A stretch of 64,000 nt of DNA, from positions 186,001-250,000 of the forward strand of contig VCMS01000014.1 of the NCBI GenBank assembly GCA_022539475.1, written 5' to 3'. The DNA is from Gracilaria domingensis (lineage: Eukaryota; Rhodophyta; Florideophyceae; Gracilariales; Gracilariaceae). Of the stretch, positions 31,163-41,065 are shown piece by piece. The notes beneath the pieces are model-generated. The model did no database searches. It saw only the letters and a list, made by a program, of their open reading frames with translations, and had not been told where the DNA came from. Numbering within the stretch: position 1 is the stretch's first letter; each line of letters opens with the position of its first letter. A program made the translations under genes and the position numbers.

Positions 31163-32665
31163 TTAATCCACAACCTTTGGCAATGAACCGTATGCTTCAG
31201 TTTCAGCTTCCATCAGGTCCTTTTGTTGCGATAGAATGTCACTGTAGAACTCTGACCAAGCGTTTTCCTTCGGTGAGCAGTCACGTGCATACTCTCTTAC
31301 TGAGCTACCGACAATGCCAAACCCAAGTGGAAGTCCTTTGCACAAACTAAGAAAGTATTTGAACGCTTCTTTGTTCTTGTGGTCCAGCACAGCAGTGCGA
31401 TCAAACTCTGCATGCCTCAATAGCATTAGCTGCGACAGTTCTCCAAGCGTTTCCTTTTCTCTGAACTCAATCACTGTATTAGCCCGCTTCAAAAAATGTG
31501 TATCTCTCGTCGTGTATACTAATCGACTCTTTGCGCTCAACATGAGCCCTAGGGTTGTCAATACATCGCAATCTATTCCATTTACGTCCCAAATATCATC
31601 CACAAGAAACAAGCACGAATGTGAACCAAACCATTGCGAAGCCTTCTGAGATGCTTCTCGAACAGATTTGCACGTCCTTATCAAACTTGACAGCTTTGAG
31701 CTCCCCGTGCAATCAACAGTATTTGCGATTTGCTCAATAACAGTCGATACCGTAGCATCATTTCCAAGTTGAATGCAAAGAATGCCCCCATCAAACATCG
31801 CTTTGATTTCATTGTCTTCAGCCAGCCCTCTCAAAGCGCACGTCTTACCAACTCCTCCTTTTCCGCTAGCCACAACAGCAACAATTCGGCTCTTGCTCGT
31901 TTTCAAAACAGCAGATTTTAACCTTCCCTCACATGTGGTCGACGATCCATAGTCCAACGTTAATCGCGGTGGATTCGGGAGCACCATGTTGCATGAAGTG
32001 TATATATCTCGTTGTGCAGGTTGATTACCTAACACTGCAGAACCTCTTCCTACCAACTCACTTTTATCTATTCCGAGTCGTTCCAAAACGCTGTTCTCAA
32101 CGATTTGAAGAAAATGCTCTCTGGTTGCGCACATATCTGGGCTGTTCGAGTTGGATGCACCGCACTTGTTCTCAATGCTCCAAACCCTGGCGACCGTATC
32201 CAATGCATGCTTCACATCTCCGAGCAGTATGGTGCCGTCCCATATACGTGCAAGCAGTCCCCACTTAAGGAAGAGGCTGCCATAAGTATCCAAAATGATC
32301 GGATCGCGGCACTGGCGAGTAGTAAAGCGGTAGAAGATAGGGATGATCAATGGCGGAGCCTTGTTCTCGGCCACAGCGTCATCGTAACGTCGCACGAATG
32401 TTAAAAGTTCACGCATAGGCCACTTCTTCGCCACGAATTCAGGACTCATTATGAAGATGCCTACCTGCGCGGTTTTCATCGCGTCTTCCATAACTTGAGG
32501 GCAGTCGTCACCGAGACGGAACGACTCGTTGTCGAGGAAAACGGAGAGCCCATGGCGGCTAAGTCGCTCATACAACGGTCGAGCGATAGTTTCTTTGTCT
32601 TCGCCAGCGTGACTGAGAAAGATTAGAAAACGTGGTGTGTGCGAAGAAGAGGCGTTGTGCGACAT
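31163..32665 (-). CDS. TIR-NB-ARC half of an NLR/STAND immune-receptor-like gene
   Basis: A 500-aa frame from the ATG at 32665 (MSHNASSSHTPRF) to TAA. Residues about 12-150 form a TIR domain (FLIFLSHAGEDKETIARPLYERL, VFLDNESF), with the Glu of KWPMRELLTF at the place of the catalytic NADase Glu of active TIRs. An NB-ARC ATPase follows: P-loop GKGGVGKT, Walker B FLVDDIWD, sensor SRLVYTTRD, and GLPLG. The frame stops just as the winged-helix region begins; the next frame continues it. Plant TIR receptors carry LRRs; here the partner is WD40, the layout of APAF-1 and many bacterial and fungal STAND proteins. Predicted role: an oligomerising sensor of infection or self-damage with TIR signalling. 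It could still act alone as a truncated TIR-NB protein, a form known to function in plants. Confidence 0.88.
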   Translation of the reverse strand: MSHNASSSHTPRFLIFLSHAGEDKETIARPLYERLSRHGLSVFLDNESFRLGDDCPQVMEDAMKTAQVGIFIMSPEFVAKKWPMRELLTFVRRYDDAVAENKAPPLIIPIFYRFTTRQCRDPIILDTYGSLFLKWGLLARIWDGTILLGDVKHALDTVARVWSIENKCGASNSNSPDMCATREHFLQIVENSVLERLGIDKSELVGRGSAVLGNQPAQRDIYTSCNMVLPNPPRLTLDYGSSTTCEGRLKSAVLKTSKSRIVAVVASGKGGVGKTCALRGLAEDNEIKAMFDGGILCIQLGNDATVSTVIEQIANTVDCTGSSKLSSLIRTCKSVREASQKASQWFGSHSCLFLVDDIWDVNGIDCDVLTTLGLMLSAKSRLVYTTRDTHFLKRANTVIEFREKETLGELSQLMLLRHAEFDRTAVLDHKNKEAFKYFLSLCKGLPLGFGIVGSSVREYARDCSPKENAWSEFYSDILSQQKDLMEAETEAYGSLPKVVD

Positions 32666-33700
32666 TTTCAAATAGCTACTCTACAATAGAAATCTGCACA
32701 GCACTGTGCACACTATTAGGAAACGTTGACCAGAAGCTTGAATGGAAGTGTTTCGGTGATTTGGTGACCGAGGTCTGCCCAATTGTGCGTGGACCAACGT
32801 GTGTTGTTGACGGTGGGAAGTTACAGAGCAGCAAGAGTTGGTTTGGGCTACTTTGGAACGCGAGAGCGAAAGTCGGCTCATAGCACGAGTTGTGCAGCCA
32901 GGTTGAGTGATGACGCACTCGTTGGTCGAAATCGTGTTGGGGAGAACGGCCCGAGTCAACTTTCACAACAACGAAACGGAGAAGGAACCAAAACGTACCC
33001 GTTGGCACTGTAAGAGGGCTACAATCTGTGATCCATTCGACAAAGGAGGTTCATTCCGGAACTCTACAACAAGGACAAGCGTGAGTGAGAAGCGAGTTAC
33101 GTGCCGTTCTCCGCTCCGGCTTCTCTCCACCGCGCAGTCCAGCTCCTGATCCTCAGCGCCGACCAACAGCTCCGCGCCCCAAAACGCACGCAACATGCGA
33201 CCAGAACGCCATCCTGGCGATGATCGCCATCCGCAATGTTTAGACTACCATCGCTGCCCATTGCATGCATGTCACAACTGTTCCGCACCGCACACCGTTT
33301 CGCGTATAGCCACTTGCGTACTCCCCCACTCACAACCTACAGCACGCAGTGTTATCTTAAAACAGCCAAGTTCACCCCAGCAGCGCCCGCAGTACAAACT
33401 CGCGCGCATTGCAACAGCGGTGAAGCCCTCATGACCGACACACAAAGAAGAGGAGTCTCCTTGGTCAGCATACAAAAACGACACGACGCGTATGGGACCT
33501 GCGAGGTTTCATGTGCGTGAAATGCGTACGAGTCTCTCTCGATGCGACAGCTGTCGGCACCTTCTGCAACGAAGGTCACCCTCGGTCCTCGTGGTCGCTT
33601 TACTTCGTTGAAACGACTTACTGCACGGTGCTCGTGGGCCTTTTTCTCAGCGATACTGATGAGTAGAAACAAAAGTAGGGAGAGATGGCCCGTTGTAGGA
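32666..33700. other. Spacer between the NLR gene and its decayed paralogue
   Basis: It should hold the NLR promoter and 5' UTR. I see no clear TATA box and no coding frame with protein character. Confidence 0.5.
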
Positions 33701-34640
33701 TCAGCGCACCATACGGCATGATTGGAGGTCTTTTGTGAAATACGCATCACCACCGCGGAAGTTGTTCAACCCGGGTTCGCAGGTGCCCAGCACAACCTCA
33801 GAGCCGCCGTCTGCGACGTCGCGCACCTTCCGCTGTGACGGTTCCCAAATTCCGTACGCAGACCATATGTGCCGCTGCAACTCGATCATCGAGATGATGG
33901 TGCGCTGCCACGCGGCGTTACGTGACGTGAACACGCCTCAACGCCAACGCCGTTCAACGCGCTCACAGCCGTTGCATTTCGGAGTACTCCGACACAACAC
34001 GGCTGCCGTCCACGTTCACCGCCACACGCCTCATCCCGTGCGTGTGAACTCGGAGCCGCTGCCCGACGTCGTTCCGGCTTTCAGCGTCCCAAACACGCAC
34101 CGTCCCGTCCCACGAGCTAGACACGATGCAAGTGCCGTCCGTGTTTACAGCTACGCCCCTCACCGCTTCCGTGAGACCTCGAAATGGCTGCTTGACTACG
34201 TTCCCGTTTTAGAGGTCCTACACGCGCAATGTCTTGTCCCATGTGCCAGACACGATGCGAGTCCCATACGCGTTTAAGACCACCCACTCTACCTGGTTTG
34301 TGTGATTTCGGAGCGGCTGCCCGACGGCGTTTTTCCTCTGGGCATCCCACATGCGCAACGTCTGGTCATATGAGCCCGACAAGAAGCGAGTGCTCTTCGC
34401 GTTTACAGCCACGCACCCCACCTAATTTTTGTGACCTCGGAGCGGCTGCGCGACGGTGTTGCCGCTTTTGGCGTCCCAAACACGCACCCTCTCGTCTTTT
34501 GAGGAACATACGATGCGAATGCTGTCCGCGTTTACAGCCACGCAGCTCACGTCTTCTGCGTGACTTCGGAGCGGCTGCCTGACGGCGTTGCCGCTTTTGG
34601 CGTCTCACACACGCACAGCCATTGTTGTTTTGATTATCCA
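33701..34640 (-). pseudogene. Decayed, N-terminally truncated WD40 paralogue of the neighbouring NLR
   Basis: On the minus strand, translations in more than one frame match the WD40 end of the gene at 28685. About 4-5 WD repeats are readable between 34620 and 33960 (for example VRGVAVNTDGTCIVSSSWDGTVRVWDAES at about 34165-34080), interrupted by stops near 34420 and 34210. The tail in another frame (SRNAAWQRTIIS to CRMVR, 33930-33701) matches the C-terminus SREVAWHRIVDS to CRIVR of the intact copy. The TIR, NB-ARC and upstream helices are absent; homology simply begins near 34640 inside the WD40 part. It is a tandem, same-strand duplicate lying upstream of the main copy. Confidence 0.85.
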
Positions 34641-35138
34641 TGTCAGCAATGTGAATGGGCGGCTGGACAATGAGACACAAGCATGACCGGTCTCCGCTCT
34701 ACCTGAACCTATTAATTAGAGATTGCTCTCTGCTTTATCGAAGAAGGAGAACGGTCTCCGCAAGTGCAATGCTCCACCATAGGCCATCTTTCATAACTAT
34801 TTTGCTCACCTTGCATCTAGTGCTCCCACGAGACTTCTGCCCGTCTGTGATCATCATGTGAATCTACTGAAGGTAAAGCACAAAGAGGGCTGGGTTCTCA
34901 ATGGTACAGTAGTGGGAAGTTGTGAATAGTTTATAACGTGTCCACGAGCTGCGGGTTAACAACAATGACAAGATCAACGCCTCCCCTTACACTTCTGGCC
35001 CTCGGCCCGGACGGATATCGTTGGTACTTTGGTAGTAAAGGGCGACCAAGCGCAAGCAAGAGTCGTCATGATGATGATCAAGATGATCGTTGACGCTTGG
35101 AAACACTCTTTGGAAGGAGCTCCGTATTTGCTTCGGAG
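34641..35138. other. Intergenic ahead of the Cys/His-rich gene
   Basis: No gene is seen. GATCATCATG occurs at 34849-34858 and an ATGATGATC cluster at 35066-35090, about 50 bp before the downstream ATG. Confidence 0.5.
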
Positions 35139-36950
35139 ATGAATCCAATACAGCGCATGTGCGATATCGTTAAAAACTTCCCGGATATTAATCATGCCTT
35201 AGAATTGTACTTTCTGCTTTACTCGGATACGAAACTGTGGGGATGTGGCAAAGCAACAAGGCTACCGATACAAGTCAGTACCAAAGATTATCTCAGGGAC
35301 ACAAGGAATATCAGAAGCTTTTCGATACGAATAACAGAAGGAGATAACCATGTCCTTACTTTAGCAGAGCCCAAAAGAAGTACACCAGATGCAGTGATGT
35401 TTTGTGCTTCCTACGTCGACCTACAGAATTTGCTTCATAGATCTATGCAATGCTCGGGTTCTAAACCGGTAGAGATATTCATTGATACAGGAAGAATACT
35501 CGACCTACGAATTGGCGGCACTATACTCAGTCGTCGTGAGACATTGGAAGTAATTCTTGCACGGTTACGCAAGGCATATGACCACTTCCAAGAAAAACGC
35601 GATGAACTCAGCCGTGAGGAAATGATAATTGTAATAACGGATGGTAACAGAAAGAGCAGGTTTTATATCAATCCCCCTCTCGTTGCAGAATTGCCCTCCA
35701 TTCCAAAATCGCTCCCAATTCGACCCCGATTGTCAGATTGGCTCCGGTGCTTTGATATGGGCTACAGCAAAAGAGTTAAAACTCTAAGCCTACTCCTCTG
35801 CGGTGGCGTCACCAGCGACGAATTAGCCATCGAACTCGAGTGTCCACATGAGGAAAACAAGAGAGCAGACTGCCCACCCGCGTGCGCACTCACCCATGAC
35901 AAGATTAAGTTGTTGTGGACTAAAATGGAAGATCGAAAACACGAAAGGTCGTGCTCAACAATGGTACGCTGTCTGTGTGCGCATCACATAAAAGATCCGT
36001 TCACAGTCCAGGACTTTTTTATCGGAATAGTCGAGGCCATCGGGGACGTGGCCATGACTCGAGGAAGCTGCCCAATGTGCTCAATACGTATTTCTCAAAG
36101 ATCAGAGAAGCCCTTGGTACGATTCACGGAAGAAGTATTTGGGGCTGGGGCAACCGATTATGACTGGTCAGACTTTGAGTTCAGAGGCATGCTGTTCGAG
36201 ATGTTTCCTGATAATTGGATAGACGTGGAGAACGAAGTGTATACTAACAAGACTATATCGCTGTCGTGTAAAGCAGAAGATGCTTGTCGTACAGTGCTGG
36301 AAGAAATGGCTTTATGCTTAGCAGATTCGTTAAGCACCGAGCAAGTCTTTAATTCCGACGTTCTGAGACCCTGGCCGTTATACGAGATGGCCATATCAAA
36401 AAGCCATAAAAGAAAAGCATTAGCTATAGCGAGAGAATATCTGGACGTTGCACTGGGCCACTTGTTTTGCAATCAGTTGACAGCGCGATTCAATGAAGAG
36501 AACCCAATTGTCACACGAATTCTAGTTAGCGCCGCTCAAATGATTCCTGGGGGTAGATGTTCGCTAGATGATACTGCTAGAGTACCGCCGCACTCGAGAT
36601 CAGAAAGTCATATCGTGGGTTGCTTTGTGGTGTATAAGAGCCCGCGTATGAGAGCTCTTGCAGAGATGTTGCGGACGTGGGACTCTATCCCGTGGGATGG
36701 GGACATCACCTCCTACCTGAAATCTGCTTATCAGAGGAAAGAAGAGTTCACGCATGGCGCCTTGCCGAACTATTATCACAACTCGATCAATTCAATAGCG
36801 ATTAAGGTAGTCAAGTGCAATGGTATTCCCCATGTTACCAGTCTTTTGAACAGAGCTGGCCACCGAAAGAACGTGAATGAGGGATGTGAGGAAGGCTGGG
36901 ATGGGAAATTGAATACAATCAACAAATCGCAACCGATACGAAGAGAGTGA
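35139..36950 (+). CDS. Unknown 603-aa protein with a Cys/His cluster
   Basis: An uninterrupted frame with normal amino acid composition. The ATG at 35139 (MNPIQRMCDIV) is the first in frame; the frame is open slightly upstream only from TTG. No signal peptide or membrane helix is seen. A Cys/His-rich middle (ECPHEE, DCPPACALTH, HERSC, RCLCAHH and GSCPMC, about residues 230-325) looks like a zinc-binding module and ends with the C-P-x-C pair typical of RING-type fingers, but spacing does not fit a standard RING. The C-terminal half contains VEIDxxxYTN-like and helical stretches with no family match I can name. It lies on the opposite strand from the NLR pseudogene, tail-to-head with the F-box-like gene 640 bp downstream. 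Confidence 0.7.
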   Translation: MNPIQRMCDIVKNFPDINHALELYFLLYSDTKLWGCGKATRLPIQVSTKDYLRDTRNIRSFSIRITEGDNHVLTLAEPKRSTPDAVMFCASYVDLQNLLHRSMQCSGSKPVEIFIDTGRILDLRIGGTILSRRETLEVILARLRKAYDHFQEKRDELSREEMIIVITDGNRKSRFYINPPLVAELPSIPKSLPIRPRLSDWLRCFDMGYSKRVKTLSLLLCGGVTSDELAIELECPHEENKRADCPPACALTHDKIKLLWTKMEDRKHERSCSTMVRCLCAHHIKDPFTVQDFFIGIVEAIGDVAMTRGSCPMCSIRISQRSEKPLVRFTEEVFGAGATDYDWSDFEFRGMLFEMFPDNWIDVENEVYTNKTISLSCKAEDACRTVLEEMALCLADSLSTEQVFNSDVLRPWPLYEMAISKSHKRKALAIAREYLDVALGHLFCNQLTARFNEENPIVTRILVSAAQMIPGGRCSLDDTARVPPHSRSESHIVGCFVVYKSPRMRALAEMLRTWDSIPWDGDITSYLKSAYQRKEEFTHGALPNYYHNSINSIAIKVVKCNGIPHVTSLLNRAGHRKNVNEGCEEGWDGKLNTINKSQPIRRE

Positions 36951-37588
36951 GATTCACGAGTTGTTAGGAAGAATGCAATCGTAGATTTGTCTGGTTCTAG
37001 CATTCATTTGCTCTTGGAGGGCAATTGGTTGGTGGCGGAGCAGTATCTATGGACTCCATCCACTACGCAGCATTGCTGATGGAGCGTGACAAGCTCCGTA
37101 TTCAAATTCGATTTTTTTGAAGAACTTTTTGTTTTTAAACATCTTGTGCGATTGGTAGTTGTGGATTGTGTGATTGCCATTGCCAAATTGGCATTACCAA
37201 TCACTGATTCGTAATGCCAATTTGGCATTGGCACTGCGGCAACCAGCACGGTGGGTGGCCCTTCTTGATCTGCGTCAGCTGGCTGATCTTAACTTCGCGT
37301 GGTCTTATGCACGGACACCGTAGAGGGGCAGCGTTCCGCGAAGCGACCGATCGAACGTGTTTAGAGTCGACAAACACTTCTTGGGGACCAATTCCGTTTG
37401 CGCTCTTTCTCTCTCGCGCTGAAACATGTCTGCGTGAGCTGCGTAACGTCGATTAGAGACGCTCTCTTCTATTATGCTAAGTGAAGCCTACACGCTTTGC
37501 CTCTCTACAAATCACAATGCTTGTTTAACGTCTCAACCTATACGCGCTTTAGATCCGTTTCCTGTCGAACATTTGAACACTCCCTCCG
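36951..37588. other. Intergenic with a long inverted repeat
   Basis: It holds the 3' end of the Cys/His-rich gene, the hairpin at 37175-37233 and the promoter of the F-box-like gene. No TATA box is evident. Confidence 0.55.
37175..37233. repeat. Inverted repeat, 23-bp arms with one mismatch, 13-nt loop
   Basis: The left arm 37175-37197 and the right arm 37211-37233 pair over 22 of 23 positions. Both contain GCCAAATTGGC/GCCAATTTGGC-like cores, so each arm is itself partly palindromic. It is in intergenic DNA between two same-strand genes. Confidence 0.85.
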
Positions 37589-39373
37589 ATGAGGCAGAGC
37601 GAAATCATGGAAAGTGATGTGCAGTCTACCAACCGCAAACGGGAGAACGCACAAGTTTCGTTGGATTCTATGCCGTTCGATATCCTTTTGCGCATTGTTT
37701 CCTTTCTTATGCCTTCTTATGATGAGGGAGGTTCTCTTACATACGAGTGGACTTTCCTCTTAGCGAACAATGTTCTTTCATTCTCATGCGTATCCCCCGC
37801 AGCCTGTATGGCAGTACTCACGACGCTCAAGGATGCTAAACTGGACAGGCTAGATATTGAGTTCTTCCAAACAAGGAACACTGCTCATGCCTCAGATGAA
37901 GCTCTTTTTGCAGCCACCACGGCAGTGTTGGATGTTGTCAATAGAGCAAATCCTGTTCATTTGCATATTCTTCGTCCAACCTTGATGAGGAAATGTCACA
38001 GCGTCCAATGTTGTCGTTACACTGCATGGCATTTACTTGGAGTTGGAAATACCCCAGATCTTCAGCTCGGCGAAATTGTCGGTCAAAATCGAACAACGAC
38101 AACGTGTCTGGCTGTTGCTGAGGCCCGATTGCTCACGAAAGTCCCTTTGAAATGGCTAGCACTCGGGTCTTTTCGCCGTTTTCCGAAGGAACAAGTTTAC
38201 ACTGTGTTGAAGAAATTATTGCAGGGCTTTGGAGACACGCTCACTGAAATATGGTTGTTTGGCTCGGAAGAAGCCGCACACAATGCGATTCTGGACGCTC
38301 TGGACTCATTGAAGAACTTGAAGCATATGCGAGTAGCCACTAACAGGGATAACCCACCAACCAGTGGTGACCCCAACATGTTTCTTCTTCGTTTGCTCTC
38401 TGAGCATCACTACAAAAGGATATCTCTGAAAACATTGATTGCTGGCGATAGGCAGCACCTGCGATTTGGGCAAGTAGAGCACGTCGGAGTCTCGGGCAGT
38501 GTAGTTCAGTTCACAGGCATGTGTTTCTCACCTCTGCATTATATCGAAGCGCGTGGAATAAGTCACATTGAGTTCCGAATACATCAGATGTCTTTTCTAG
38601 CTTTGGAAGCTTTAGATGAAACCGCTCTTTTTCCGGATCTTGAAACCGTCTGCATAACGTGCAATGCGCTGATCATTCCAGTAGAGCAAGGACGTTCTAG
38701 GATGTCAAACGTGCTAGACAAGATAACTAATCTTCAAGTTGGCGAGAATGTTTTCCCTCCAGTTAACGATGATGCCGTGTATTCCTTGAAGAACAGCGAC
38801 ATTTCGTACATTACACGGAATTGTATCAATATTCGAGAGTTTGAGGCAAGGTACGAACTAGCTAATGTTCCTATGCTAGGTTCGCTTGTGAGCGGGCTGA
38901 AGCATCTCAAAGATTTCGATGTTTGGGAGCTTGTGCCAGATCACTGCGCTTTTTTACCATCTTTCACCCAAGCGGAAGTGATGGTATCCAAAAGAATTCT
39001 GAATGACATACTCAAATCGCAAGCATCGCTTTCTCGATTGTCCTTTACCAGAATCTATGTCACGGTAGATGTCTATGTGGAGGTGCTCAAGAGATTTGGA
39101 CGCTCTTTGGACTACCTGCAGTTACCACTAACCTCGTCATATGCGACATCATCCGATAAGAGTCAAGAGGTGGAACTGAGATACTCTGATGACGACGCCA
39201 AATCTGTGCTCAGAGCTATTCCCGTCCACTGCGAGCGACTACGGCTGATCAATCTGAGTCGCGGAGCTCCTACGGAATCCAATTTGAAGACTGGGCTTCT
39301 CAGTGAAGTGGCCTCTGAAGTGAAGGCGGCCATGCGGAAGAGAGGGATCAAGTCTCTCAAGGTTTATTTGTAG
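37589..39373 (+). CDS. F-box-like protein with leucine-rich repeat-like body
   Basis: A 594-aa protein. After a short polar N-terminus, residues about 25-65 (LDSMPFDILLRIVSFLM, later LANNVLSFSCVSPAACMAV) follow the F-box pattern (L-P-x-D/E-I-L-x-x-I-x-x-F-L, then a Ser-Cys-Val/Ser helix). F-boxes bind SKP1 in SCF ubiquitin ligases. The body has irregular repeats of the kind L.H(I/L)E.R...L and LKHLKDFDVWEL, compatible with degenerate LRRs used to bind substrates. No transmembrane segment is seen. The substrate is unknown. The frame has no breaks, and the ATG at 37589 is the first in frame. Confidence 0.72.
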   Translation: MRQSEIMESDVQSTNRKRENAQVSLDSMPFDILLRIVSFLMPSYDEGGSLTYEWTFLLANNVLSFSCVSPAACMAVLTTLKDAKLDRLDIEFFQTRNTAHASDEALFAATTAVLDVVNRANPVHLHILRPTLMRKCHSVQCCRYTAWHLLGVGNTPDLQLGEIVGQNRTTTTCLAVAEARLLTKVPLKWLALGSFRRFPKEQVYTVLKKLLQGFGDTLTEIWLFGSEEAAHNAILDALDSLKNLKHMRVATNRDNPPTSGDPNMFLLRLLSEHHYKRISLKTLIAGDRQHLRFGQVEHVGVSGSVVQFTGMCFSPLHYIEARGISHIEFRIHQMSFLALEALDETALFPDLETVCITCNALIIPVEQGRSRMSNVLDKITNLQVGENVFPPVNDDAVYSLKNSDISYITRNCINIREFEARYELANVPMLGSLVSGLKHLKDFDVWELVPDHCAFLPSFTQAEVMVSKRILNDILKSQASLSRLSFTRIYVTVDVYVEVLKRFGRSLDYLQLPLTSSYATSSDKSQEVELRYSDDDAKSVLRAIPVHCERLRLINLSRGAPTESNLKTGLLSEVASEVKAAMRKRGIKSLKVYL

Positions 39374-40087
39374 CGAAAGAAGTTTTAGGCGGTATAGGTC
39401 ACAATCATGCTCGCACAGATGGCACCGATTGCAACTGCTACACAAATTGCTTCCCTGTTTCAGGATCGTCCCCAATATTTACATGAGCACGGTCGGAACT
39501 GTATGAATGTTTCCGATATTGACTCAGAATGCGTTTTCGTCGGTTCATGTCGGTAAGTACAACCTCCGCCACTTACTTAGTTTCTTCGAGTGGTTGACTG
39601 TTAACGATACGAGGACAGTCGACAGTCGTGGAGCATTGCTCACCAAGAGTGTCTGTCCGCAGGAACCACTTGGACGTTCTACGAAGGCACACTGCCATCG
39701 AGAATCAGTATCATGGAGTTGAGACTTGAAATTGTTCTCCATTGGAATTGGGAAGTTCGAAAACACTGCGAGTTGCGGTATAGATCTTCACAGATGCAGT
39801 TCAATTAAACCGGTAAGTGAAGTCAGTCGCGGGTGAGAATCGTCTGAACTTTAATCTCGAGCTAGAGTCTGCTTGCAGATACCGCAATGTACAAGTTGTC
39901 CGCATACTCTTCCTTTTCCTTTACCCAAAGAATCTCATGTGATACGCTCCGTGGCGCATAAAGCAGAAGCGAATCTAGTCTAAATGTAAAACATGTAAAG
40001 TCTTGTAAAGAAGAAATTCAGTTAACTCCCTGTAGTGATTAACTACGCGGTCAAGCAGGGTCAACGCCGATATGGGACTGGTCAGTC
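39374..40087. other. Convergent intergenic region
   Basis: It separates the 3' ends of the F-box-like (+) and DUF1963-like (-) genes. No coding or structural signal is seen. Confidence 0.55.
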
Positions 40088-41065
40088 CTAAACAGAAGAC
40101 TGAAAGATAATCGGACGATCATCGCAGCTCAAACAAACATGCGCAAAGTAGTGATCCAAATCTCCGATGCAAATACCAGAGCATTCGTTGTAGTCCAGAG
40201 GTAAAGGTGCCCCATTTTGATCATACGGATGCCATCGTTTCGCCATTCGTTCGCCATACTCCGAGCTCGCAATCGTGAATAGATGCGACATCCGCGAGTC
40301 GCAATGAGGGCATTTTGTCTTCGGTGCATGCTGTGTGACATATTCAAAGCCGCCAACCTTCGATCCTGGCGCGACCGAAAACTGCATTGCGAAATCGGCG
40401 GTAGGATTCTCAGGGTCGATATCCATGGCTTCGAAATCGCTGCGACCATTAATTCGAATCCAATTCTGTACTTGTTCCAGCTGCGACGATGTGATGAGCG
40501 GTTCCGAACACGGGTATTCCACGACTTCCACAGGGTTCAGACCGCACTCGTACGGCATATGCGGGCCGGTAAGCGATAGAGTCGGTGCTGGCATCTCTTC
40601 TAGCAATTCCTGGTCGGCCAGTTTCATGGCGTTCCACCAGCGGAATGTAGGAAGCGGAAGGAGAAGCGTGAAAGAATCATCAACAGGATCTTCAGTGGAG
40701 CCCCAAGGAAGCAGGGCCGCTTCAGGATGCTCTTCCTCCGGGCACCAAAGGATCTGCAGCAGGTCCTTGGAGTTTGGAAAGGGGATTTGAGGGAAGTGAT
40801 CACGGTGGAGCTGTAGGACAGGGACGTAAGGGCAGGAGTGATAAGGACAACGTGGCCATTGCTCGGATCGAGGCCATGCAATGATACCACCAAACTTGGA
40901 GGCGAACGGATCTGAGACAGTGGTGCGCACTGGACGAAGAAGAACTGCGGTGCGGGAGACAGGGGCGAGGAAGGGGAAGACGGTGCCCAAGTCGAAGGAG
41001 GGCGTGAAGATGGGGCGCGGATTGGCGTTGAGCATCGACACGGGCAAACCACGGGCGATGGGCAT
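40088..41065 (-). CDS. DUF1963 (YwqG-like) protein
   Basis: A soluble protein of about 325 aa. The pattern KVGGFEYVTQHAPKTKCPHCDSRMSHLFTIAS, then ICIGDLDHYFAHVCLSCDDRPI, matches the C-terminal half of the DUF1963/YwqG family (G-G-x-P/Y-x-x-x-Q, C-P-x-C, a sheet strand with LL-x-I, G-D-x-x-x-x-Y-x-F-x-C). The two Cys pairs (CPHC and CLSC) probably hold a zinc ion. Molecular function is unknown for the family. The first ATG is at 41065; the same frame is open to a GTG at 41149 and then meets TAA, and that extra stretch (RPIRFASFQVARGS) looks protein-like, so an upstream exon or a different start is possible. Confidence 0.65.
   Translation of the reverse strand: MPIARGLPVSMLNANPRPIFTPSFDLGTVFPFLAPVSRTAVLLRPVRTTVSDPFASKFGGIIAWPRSEQWPRCPYHSCPYVPVLQLHRDHFPQIPFPNSKDLLQILWCPEEEHPEAALLPWGSTEDPVDDSFTLLLPLPTFRWWNAMKLADQELLEEMPAPTLSLTGPHMPYECGLNPVEVVEYPCSEPLITSSQLEQVQNWIRINGRSDFEAMDIDPENPTADFAMQFSVAPGSKVGGFEYVTQHAPKTKCPHCDSRMSHLFTIASSEYGERMAKRWHPYDQNGAPLPLDYNECSGICIGDLDHYFAHVCLSCDDRPIIFQSSV

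Noticed and set aside
31120-31200. An intron removing the TAA in the NLR gene
   Set aside because: The only donors nearby (AAAGGTTGTG) are weak, candidate introns would be under 40 nt, and the protein pattern continues without a gap on both sides of the stop.
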